IMG/VR virus record: IMGVR_UViG_3300020596_000054
Span: 1 to 41,140 of that record
DNA length: 41,140 bases
Reading direction: 5' to 3' (one strand)
DNA from: a virus
The notes beneath the pieces were generated by a model that was not told where the DNA came from, did not search any database, and saw nothing but the letters and a program-made list of their open reading frames with translations. Below are positions 7,729 through 15,569 of the stretch, one piece after another. Every line of letters starts with the position of its first letter. Position 1 is the stretch's first letter. Both the position numbers and the translations under genes were made by a program.

Positions 7729-10700
7729 TTCTTGCAGGCCTCCACCACGTCACCCAGGTGTTTCGTCCGATCGGCCATGTCGAGATCAGCCGCACGCTCG
7801 CGGAACGCCGCTCGCATCTTCTCAGCCTTTACGCGATGCATGATTCCCGAGACCGCATTGCGCGTGATATCGGTGTCGAACCGCGTCGACAGCATGAGCG
7901 CAATCTGGTTGTAGCTCAGCCCTTCGATATCTTCAGACGTCAGGACATCGAGCATTTCCGACGTCCAAACTCGCGGCTGTCCAGATGCGCTTTCTCTTCC
8001 AGCTTGCTTGCTAATCTTTAAACGCACGACCTGGGTTCTGATCTGGCTCGGAGTAATTTTCCGGCCCGCCAACTTCGACAATGCAGTCGCGATGACCCCG
8101 AGATCGGGATCGACCCTGTCAAACTGTTTGGGCGCGTCCACGCCAAGCGCGTCGGTCAAACGTCGCAGCGTTACAGGACCGGCATTGATCTGTCCTGCGA
8201 GGATCTGAGAGATTTTCGGTTCTGACACACCAGAAGCGCGCGACAGCGTGCGTTGCGAGTGTTTCTTCTCCGCCATCAGATCTCTCAAGTAGCTGGGAAA
8301 GTCGGCCCGCGACTGCGTGTAGAGCCGCTCGAGTTCCAGATTTAGCGTGTCGTTCCAGACGTCATCAACTTTCGCCACCCGCGTGCGCGAGACGACCCGC
8401 CTCAATTGGCCATCGATTGCGTAGGTCGATACGGGTCGACCGAGCACGGTTGACATGTGTGTCGCGATTTCGGAAATCGATTTTCCTTCCTTATAAAGAC
8501 GTCCGATTTCGGCGAGCCCTTCAGGCGTCCACTGGACCGCCCTGCGTGATGACACGAGCTGATCAATTCGCCACCAGACTTGGCCGCGGGCGATCGTCTC
8601 AGCGTCCACGTCGAAGCCGAACTGCGCCTTGATCGCCGCCGCGATTTCGGCCGTCGAGTTGCCAGCCTTCCACAGCTTCAGTTCGAGCGCCGCGACCTTC
8701 TTGCCAAGGTCCGCTGCCGCGCGCTCGATTTCACTCGCCGGCACGTCCCGCAGCGGTCGCGCAGGCCCGCCCCTATTGGCGATCGCCTGTTCAATACCGT
8801 GCGACTGATTGGCGAGTTCCGCCCAATAATCGGCCTCCCATTCATCCGACAACTGCCGACGCGCGCCGGCGAAGATGATCTGCTCCGGCCGCGCGACGTC
8901 TTCGGTGAAGCGCATCGATATCCCGATGCGTTCCGCACGCTGGAAGCCAATGCGAGCTTCGACGTTGCGAGCCTCGACCTCGCCGGCGAGGCGCTTGTAA
9001 AGGGTTACCCAATCGAGCGCGTTGAGTTCGTCGCGCTGCGCCTTCAGATCGGAAAGCTGGCGCACGAGAGATCCGACGCTGGCGTCGTCGCCGGCCGCCT
9101 CCAGCGCCGCAACCCGATCGAGGATCCCACCAGCCGCAGCATCAACGTCGGCCTTGGCGCGGCGCACCATCCCGGCAATGACGACTGGACTGCCGCCCTC
9201 GGCCCATCCTTCCTTGCGCTGGATCGCGTGCTGCAGCTCATGAGCAATTTTCTGGATCGCCTGCGCCGCCGACGGCGCCGTCACCTTGATTAATCGCGCA
9301 TCCTGGTCGATCGACCCAGACGCCGGCTTGCCCTTGTGGTGGTGGACCTCGACCCGAAACTTCATGAGCTCGGGATACGCTTCAAAGACGAGGGGGTTGT
9401 CGATGATCTCGTCCGCCCGCCCGGCAACGGTGCGCGTCTCGAATTGACCGCTTGCGATCTTGGCCGCTCGCCCTTTCAGCTGCGCGTCCTTATCCGAGAC
9501 CTCGAACTTCCAATTGCCGTCGGCGCCGCGCTCCCAGCCGGTCGCCTTGCGGATCTCGAAGTAGTCTACGCCGGCGCGCTCCATGCCCTGCGCCTGCTCG
9601 AGCCGCTGCAGGTTCGCAGTTTTCGCGCGCTCGCCGGCGAACGCGAACATAGCTGGCGCGTTCTCATTGGCGGCCGGAATGGCCGTCTCCAATCGTCCAT
9701 TGAAAACTTTGTCCAGGACCGCTCGAATTGGCTCAATGTCGGAACCTTTTAAGGCCCCGTGTTGCAGCAGCTCTAGCATGTGCGACACGCCTTCTTCTTC
9801 AATCGAAGAGGCGGGATCACGATGTGTGCTATACTGGCGCCTGTAGACGGATCGGATCGTTTCGATGTCCCCAGCTTCAGCAAGCCATGGCCGAGCCGTC
9901 TTCGTGAAAAACTCGCTCGTTCCCATCTCAAGAACACGGAGCTTTTCCGCATGCCCGACAAGAAGCTTCCAGTCCCGGTCACTGATCAAACGAAGCGCCC
10001 GGTAAGCATGGACCAACTCGTGGAAGAGGGTGCCGACGAGTTGCTCGGCGATTTTGCCGGCGCCACCGTCGACCTCCGGCAGGCCGTAATGGAAGAACGC
10101 GATCGCGTTACGGCTGGGGCGCCAGGTCGCCTGAAGGTTCCGAAGGTATGACCACGGTCCTTCCAGAGTGAATTCACCGCCGCGAATGTCTTGAAAAACG
10201 GCCTTCACAAAGACGTCTGGCTTGCCCCGGAACTCGATGTCCTTAACGGGGCTGATCCTCAGTAGTGTGCCGACAGAAACCTCATCTGGCATAACGTCCC
10301 GATACCGCTCGATGGTCCGGGCAGCGCTGTCGGCCACTGCACCTTTAACCTCATAGGTCTGGCCAAGTGTGATCAGCATATCGGCGTGATCGCGTTCTGG
10401 CAGATCGCCGAAGTTATCGATCGAATGCAGTAGATCTTTTTCGTTCTCGTTGGCGGCATTCTGCAGACGATCGGCCTGCGCCTTTGCTTCGGCACCAAAC
10501 GGATCGTCGATCCGGTGAGGGGCAAGTGCGGTGCTTCCGCCCCGTTCCTTGAGCAGGCCGCCTAGGCCTTCGCGCTCGAGGATCGTCGCCACTTGGCGGG
10601 CGAATGCACCGGCGGCGAGCTTCGGCTTGACGCCTGAATTCACCGCCAGCGCCGCTTCCTGCAGCAGATCCGAAACGCGGCCGGGCACCTGCGCCAGGCG

Positions 10701-12689
10701 CTCGACCAATGTGCTCAGTTTCTCGGCGAGCTCCGCCTTCTCGACGTTGGCTTCGCGCTCGAGAACGTTGCCGACTTGCTCGATCCGGCCCGCCTCGCGC
10801 TCGAGCAGCGAAAACACCCGCTTGTCGACCTTCAGAGCCTTCAAGGCACTGTCGAGGACCTGCGTCCGCTCCGGCAACAGCTCGCGCACGGCAGCGTGCG
10901 CTCCGAACCGCGTCGCATGAATGTCGACGGCAGTCGGCTCGGCCAGCAATTGACCCAGGAAGAGCCGCACTTGCTGAGCGCTTTTGAGATCGGCGCGGCC
11001 CAAATCCGTCACCAGCTTCGAATGCCGGCTGGTATTGGAGACCAGGTCGCCGACGATAGCCGCGTGATTGGCTGGGATCTCGCCGGCGACAACTTTGTTG
11101 AAGGCGTCGGGACTGAGCTTCGCGAGGCCCGTCGCCTGGCGCATCTTATAGTCCGACAGGGGCAGCGATCCGTCGACGAGCTCGGGCTTGTTGCGCATGA
11201 CGATCGCCATGTCGAGGGGCGACGCCGAGAGCTCCTTCAGGTTCTGATAGGCAGCGGCCGTTCGCGCATCGTCCAGCGTCCAGCCGTCGGCCTCACGGAA
11301 CACATAGGCGACGGGTTTCTGACCGGCCGCCTCGGCCTGACGCGCACGGCCTTGCAATACGAATGAGCCATCGACCCGCTCGAAAGCCACTGCGACGCCA
11401 CTGCCGCCAAGCTGAAGCCCGTCGGGATCGGTCGCAACCTTTGCAGGTTCGATCTCCCGGAACGTCACTGGCTTGCCCTCGACCACCTGAGCCGAGCCTG
11501 GCGCCGCATTGCCCGACAAGTCGGGTCTCTCACGGGCTGGTGCCGTATACCTGGCGGCGTCACCGATCGGCGGCGCTTCCGGGTCCAGGCTGCGCTGCAT
11601 GGCCGCCGCCATACGCTCCAGGTGTTCGCCCCGATCGATATCGGGCGGGGTTCCCCACTTCAGATCGTGCTCGAGCTCTTGCAGGGCACCGCGCACAGCC
11701 GGATCCGATCTCGCACCCGTCTGCTCGGCCAAGTTTGCTAGCGCTTCGTCATCTCCGTCAATCGCACGACGCAGCAGCGAGCCCTCAGGAGCTCGCTGAG
11801 CGGCTTCGTCGAGGGCGGCTAGGGGATCATCGGGCGGTGCACGATACGGCGCTGGCGGCTCGCCTGGGCCCGCCGGCGGCACACTCCCGTCAGGCGTCGG
11901 CTCCGGCGTTGTTCGATTGAGCCTGTTCTTGATCCCGCGATACGCGCCACGCACCCCCGCATCGACGCCAAAGCCGAACAGGAACGCAGCCCCCACGCTG
12001 GTTGCCGCCTGCTGAAGTCCATGGGACATCCCGGCTTCCTGGCGCCAGGATTGCACGAATGGCTGCGCCAACGTTTCCGCACCCGCGTTGACGATTCCCT
12101 GCTTGATCCCCATCCAGATCACGGCGCGAGCGCCAGGAGCCACCACACCGAACGGGCCGGCGGCCATCGAGGCTATGTTGATCGGATCGGTGACGGCGGC
12201 GCGCAGACCCGCCGCAACCCAGGCGGCATATTTCTCGGGGCCTTGATAGCGACTGAAGGTGTCGTCTTCTTTGACCTCGGCATCGCGCGCGAGTTTGCGC
12301 GCGTCGAGGATCACCGGTCGCGTCGCCTGGATCATGTCCCGGAATTCGGGATACCGATGCTCCAGGTCCTCCAGGTTGCGCTGGAAGTCGCGGGCAATGA
12401 ACGAGGTGTAGCTTCCGAGGTCGCCCCCGTTGGCGTTGTGCTCGCGGTACTGACGATTGAGCTCACGCGACGTGTGGCGCAGCGGGTTGTCGAGGCGGAT
12501 CCCCGTGGCCTTGTAGACCTGGTCGATCCGCGTGTCGTAGGCCTCTTCTTCGGCCGTGTAGCCGGCGGCGAACTCGCCGCCCAGCTGAATGGATCTTAGG
12601 CTGTCGGCGTAAACTTCACTCAGCGTCGACGTCTCACCGCTCAAAGCGCCGGACGACATGTCGAGCTTGCGGTCCTTGAGGAAAATCAT
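7725..12689 (-). CDS. Giant ejection protein: ParB-like, two zincin motifs, C-terminal HTH array
   Basis: 1654 aa, placed where T7-like phages encode gp16. Residues 1-250 are helical with weakly hydrophobic stretches, like ejection proteins. About 400-560 resemble the ParB-like domain of large polyvalent proteins (VTFREIEPAKVAT, FVLQGRARQAEA). A metalloprotease-type HELVH sits at 890-894 with a possible third ligand in EEEGVSH (964-970). A second site, IAHELQHAIQRKEGWAEGG, has HELQH at 1150-1154 and GEVEARNVEAR at about 1236-1246, as in polyvalent-protein domain LPD23. The C-terminus contains HTH-like units: about 1333-1380, GcrA-like 1387-1432 (WTPEGLAEIGRLYKEGKS), XRE-like 1465-1516 (SQRTLSRASGVSEPKISQIL), about 1527-1560, and GcrA-like 1575-1626 (GLSYNQIALML, TRNAVSGIMHRVKAEKM). 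It overlaps both neighbours by ATGA. Confidence 0.85.
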   Translation of the reverse strand: MIFLKDRKLDMSSGALSGETSTLSEVYADSLRSIQLGGEFAAGYTAEEEAYDTRIDQVYKATGIRLDNPLRHTSRELNRQYREHNANGGDLGSYTSFIARDFQRNLEDLEHRYPEFRDMIQATRPVILDARKLARDAEVKEDDTFSRYQGPEKYAAWVAAGLRAAVTDPINIASMAAGPFGVVAPGARAVIWMGIKQGIVNAGAETLAQPFVQSWRQEAGMSHGLQQAATSVGAAFLFGFGVDAGVRGAYRGIKNRLNRTTPEPTPDGSVPPAGPGEPPAPYRAPPDDPLAALDEAAQRAPEGSLLRRAIDGDDEALANLAEQTGARSDPAVRGALQELEHDLKWGTPPDIDRGEHLERMAAAMQRSLDPEAPPIGDAARYTAPARERPDLSGNAAPGSAQVVEGKPVTFREIEPAKVATDPDGLQLGGSGVAVAFERVDGSFVLQGRARQAEAAGQKPVAYVFREADGWTLDDARTAAAYQNLKELSASPLDMAIVMRNKPELVDGSLPLSDYKMRQATGLAKLSPDAFNKVVAGEIPANHAAIVGDLVSNTSRHSKLVTDLGRADLKSAQQVRLFLGQLLAEPTAVDIHATRFGAHAAVRELLPERTQVLDSALKALKVDKRVFSLLEREAGRIEQVGNVLEREANVEKAELAEKLSTLVERLAQVPGRVSDLLQEAALAVNSGVKPKLAAGAFARQVATILEREGLGGLLKERGGSTALAPHRIDDPFGAEAKAQADRLQNAANENEKDLLHSIDNFGDLPERDHADMLITLGQTYEVKGAVADSAARTIERYRDVMPDEVSVGTLLRISPVKDIEFRGKPDVFVKAVFQDIRGGEFTLEGPWSYLRNLQATWRPSRNAIAFFHYGLPEVDGGAGKIAEQLVGTLFHELVHAYRALRLISDRDWKLLVGHAEKLRVLEMGTSEFFTKTARPWLAEAGDIETIRSVYRRQYSTHRDPASSIEEEGVSHMLELLQHGALKGSDIEPIRAVLDKVFNGRLETAIPAANENAPAMFAFAGERAKTANLQRLEQAQGMERAGVDYFEIRKATGWERGADGNWKFEVSDKDAQLKGRAAKIASGQFETRTVAGRADEIIDNPLVFEAYPELMKFRVEVHHHKGKPASGSIDQDARLIKVTAPSAAQAIQKIAHELQHAIQRKEGWAEGGSPVVIAGMVRRAKADVDAAAGGILDRVAALEAAGDDASVGSLVRQLSDLKAQRDELNALDWVTLYKRLAGEVEARNVEARIGFQRAERIGISMRFTEDVARPEQIIFAGARRQLSDEWEADYWAELANQSHGIEQAIANRGGPARPLRDVPASEIERAAADLGKKVAALELKLWKAGNSTAEIAAAIKAQFGFDVDAETIARGQVWWRIDQLVSSRRAVQWTPEGLAEIGRLYKEGKSISEIATHMSTVLGRPVSTYAIDGQLRRVVSRTRVAKVDDVWNDTLNLELERLYTQSRADFPSYLRDLMAEKKHSQRTLSRASGVSEPKISQILAGQINAGPVTLRRLTDALGVDAPKQFDRVDPDLGVIATALSKLAGRKITPSQIRTQVVRLKISKQAGRESASGQPRVWTSEMLDVLTSEDIEGLSYNQIALMLSTRFDTDITRNAVSGIMHRVKAEKMRAAFRERAADLDMADRTKHLGDVVEACKK

Positions 12690-14935
12690 TGGCCGCCTCC
12701 TGCGAACAGGTCCGGCCGACGTTTGCGCAGGATCGGGCTGAGCTTTCCGAAGTCGATTTCAAATTTCTGGCCGGGCTTGTCGCGGAAGACCCAACGCTCA
12801 CCACCAGGTGTCGACGGGTCGCCCGTCGAAACGGCATATCGCCCGTTCGCAACTTGAACGAGCGTGCCGGCTTTGACGCGATCGAGCGACACCGGCTTAC
12901 CATCTTGCCCGACTGGCAGGCCGAGGCCGGCCGCGGCAAGATCCTCGGGCTTGATCATCCGAATGGCGTCGCGCCAACCGTCCTGCTTCAGCTCGGGGGG
13001 CAGGATGATGCGATTGCTGCCGGACCACCAGCCTTGATAGACGATGCCCCCGTAGGTCTCGCCGCCGACGGTGTGCTCGCCGATGATTTCCTTGAGCCCC
13101 TGCTTCCACAGCTCCGGCTCGAACGTCGTCTTGCCCGCGCGGCGGGCGCGCACCTCGTAGACACGATCGGCCAGATCGAGGGCTGGGGCCTCGGACGCGC
13201 CCATGTCCTTCATCACATCGAAGAGCACATCGTGCGCGGCGGCACGCTGATCCTTACCGCTCGGAGCGAGCGGCTTGAAACCTTCGACTTTTTTCAGTGC
13301 GATGCCGTTTGCTGCATCAGTGACGATCGCCGGCGGCTTGCCATTGGGGTTCGGCAACTGATGAACCAACATGCCGAGCAGCGCCATCTTGCCGGCCTGG
13401 TCCTTGCCCAGCTCTTTGAACGCTGCCTGCGCGCGGTCACCGAAACCGGTAGCCAGTGTCGACGCCACTGCGACGAGCTCGTCCCCCCCTCGCTCAGAAA
13501 TCGTTTGGAGGGCCTTACGTTCGTCGAGCTTGAAGTAAACGGGATCCCGGCCATACTCGCGCGCGACCGCGTCCGCCTGGACGACACGGGCCTGCACCGT
13601 CACAGCGGTCTTCTCAGGACTGGAAAAGTCGAGCGGCACTATCGTCGCGAGCCCGACTTTCTCGGCCCATGCCAGCTGATCCTGGCTCAGCTCTTTGCGC
13701 ATCGTGTCGAGCAAGGTTTCGGCTAGCCCGAACTTTCGAACCTCGCGCGGCGAGGTGCCCTCGGCTTGCATGCGATCGCGCTCGCGCTCGATCCACCCGT
13801 CGAGCTCAGCCGGCTTCAATCGGCGCACGGCGCCCGTGAAGTGCAGCAGGTCCTCGGCCTCGGCGAGTGCCCCCGCCGTCTCAGCGGTGCCCGTTGCCGC
13901 CACGCGGGATCTCAGTGCCGCCATTTGCTCCGGTGCCGGTGCAAACCCCTTTTCAGCCATTCGCGCGACGGCCGTCACTTCGGCGTCGACCTTTGCCGTC
14001 GACGTGTTCTGCTCGACGCGTGCGCGGCGCAATTCGCCCTCGAGCATGCCCGTGACTTGGCGGAACGACTTCAAATCATAAACGGCCGAGACGCCCCGGC
14101 TCTTGCCGAAATCATCTTCCATTTCTTTGATGAACGCCGCCTTGCCCTCGAGCGATGGCACGCGGTCGAACGCGCCGAGGATCCTCGCCGTCGTGATCTC
14201 TTCGGCCGCGTTGCGAACGAGCAGCTTCGCTTGTTCAGGCTGCACCAGAGGCTGCCCGTTCGGGCCACGCCGGCGCAGCGCGGCGCCAATGTCGGCGAGC
14301 TCGCCGGCGAGGGCCTGGTCGGCCGTCGGATCTAGACCGAGGCCGAACGCTTTCTGGTGCAACCCCTTGAGCCGGGTGGCGAGTTCATCCTGCAGGCTCG
14401 CGCGCTGTTCGTGCGCGATCCGCTCGGCCTGGTCGCGCGTCGCCTGGCGCATGAAGGCCAGCGATGATCGCTGCAGCTGCAGCTCAACATCCGGCCGCAC
14501 TTCCGGCAGCGTCTGGTCGATCCATGCCCGGCGCTTTTCGCCGAGGACCTGCTGCAGCTTGGCCGGGTCGCCACGGTACTTCTCGTATGCGCCGGCGAGA
14601 TCCGCCTCGAGAGTGACCTGCGTTTTGGCGCGGTACGTGTCGAGACCGGCTTTGTCGAATGCCTCGCCGCGGATCGTGAGATTTTTCGTCGGCCTGAACT
14701 CAGGATCGAGACCGGCGAGCCGTCCCGTCTCGGCACCTTCGACGGCCGCCGCGTGATCAGCCAGTTTGCCGATCTTGTCGCCGATCGCCGCGAAGCCGGC
14801 CGCTGCTGTGTTGAACGCCTTGTCCCACCCTTCGTCGACCACGGCGAAACCTGCCTGCGCCGGATCGACCTTGGCGTCGGCGCTCAGTTCCGTGACGACA
14901 CGCTGCAGCCCGCGCTGCCGATTGGGTTCGGTCAT
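12686..14935 (-). CDS. Internal virion protein (gp15-like position)
   Basis: 749 aa, highly charged and helical, without membrane segments or enzymatic motifs that I can recognise. It lies between the Ala/Gly-rich gp14-like protein and the 1654-aa protein and overlaps the latter by ATGA (12686-12689). In T7-like phages this slot encodes gp15, which with gp14 and gp16 leaves the capsid and builds the DNA-ejection conduit. The C-terminal part (WWSGSNRIILPPELKQ, then GTLVQVANGRYAVSTGDPS) looks like a small beta domain. Function is assigned by synteny. Confidence 0.78.
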   Translation of the reverse strand: MTEPNRQRGLQRVVTELSADAKVDPAQAGFAVVDEGWDKAFNTAAAGFAAIGDKIGKLADHAAAVEGAETGRLAGLDPEFRPTKNLTIRGEAFDKAGLDTYRAKTQVTLEADLAGAYEKYRGDPAKLQQVLGEKRRAWIDQTLPEVRPDVELQLQRSSLAFMRQATRDQAERIAHEQRASLQDELATRLKGLHQKAFGLGLDPTADQALAGELADIGAALRRRGPNGQPLVQPEQAKLLVRNAAEEITTARILGAFDRVPSLEGKAAFIKEMEDDFGKSRGVSAVYDLKSFRQVTGMLEGELRRARVEQNTSTAKVDAEVTAVARMAEKGFAPAPEQMAALRSRVAATGTAETAGALAEAEDLLHFTGAVRRLKPAELDGWIERERDRMQAEGTSPREVRKFGLAETLLDTMRKELSQDQLAWAEKVGLATIVPLDFSSPEKTAVTVQARVVQADAVAREYGRDPVYFKLDERKALQTISERGGDELVAVASTLATGFGDRAQAAFKELGKDQAGKMALLGMLVHQLPNPNGKPPAIVTDAANGIALKKVEGFKPLAPSGKDQRAAAHDVLFDVMKDMGASEAPALDLADRVYEVRARRAGKTTFEPELWKQGLKEIIGEHTVGGETYGGIVYQGWWSGSNRIILPPELKQDGWRDAIRMIKPEDLAAAGLGLPVGQDGKPVSLDRVKAGTLVQVANGRYAVSTGDPSTPGGERWVFRDKPGQKFEIDFGKLSPILRKRRPDLFAGGGQ

Positions 14936-14938
14936 CGC

Positions 14939-15559
14939 TTAGCCCCTCCGCGCCAGGCCGACGCCGAAATCGGCCCCCGCCGCCAGCGCCTTGAACGTAG
15001 AGCCGGCGAACTCAGCCTCGCCCTTGCTGCTGTAGGCTTGCGATCGCACCCGCGACTGGATGAGTTTCAGGCCCCTATTGCGCTTCTCGACGCCCGTGGC
15101 GTAATCGGCCTCGGCGACCAGGCTGTCTTCGATCGAGCCGGCCGAGCCCGCGCCGATCTCGAGGCCTGACGCTGCGAACGCAACGCGAGCCGCGCCGACC
15201 TTCTGCAGGAGCTCGCGCCGGATCATGTTGGCGCGTTCCTCGCTCGCGAGCGCTTCCTGCTGCCCAGCCATGTCGGACATTTCGGCTTGCCGGTTTGCCT
15301 GCGCCATCGATCCGACGCCAGCGGTCAGCGTCGAGAGGATCGACCCAGCCGTCGCAACGCCCGACAAAACCGACAGCGCCGTCGAGCCCGCACTTGCCGC
15401 CGCGACTGTCGTGCCTGCCGCCCAGGTCCCAGCGGCAGCACCACCAGCGGCAACGGCCGCGGCAGTCTCGGCAACGCCCAGGCCGACGGCGGCAGCGGTA
15501 CCCGCCCCAGCAGCCGCCGTTCCAACCATCGAGAAAAGGCCAACGACCAATTCGACCAC
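14939..15559 (-). CDS. Internal virion protein (gp14-like)
   Basis: 206 aa starting with GTG at 15559, after AGGGGGTG. The first 85 residues are almost entirely A, G, V, T, S and L with glycine-zipper-like membrane stretches. Residues 90-206 are helical and include QQEALASEERANMIRRELLQ and a glycine-rich loop. This resembles the T7 gp14 / BPP-1-type internal virion protein B that forms the outer-membrane part of the ejection channel. It follows the tail tubular B gene with a 10-bp gap. Confidence 0.8.
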   Translation of the reverse strand: MVELVVGLFSMVGTAAAGAGTAAAVGLGVAETAAAVAAGGAAAGTWAAGTTVAAASAGSTALSVLSGVATAGSILSTLTAGVGSMAQANRQAEMSDMAGQQEALASEERANMIRRELLQKVGAARVAFAASGLEIGAGSAGSIEDSLVAEADYATGVEKRNRGLKLIQSRVRSQAYSSKGEAEFAGSTFKALAAGADFGVGLARRG

Positions 15560-15569
15560 AGTGCACCCC

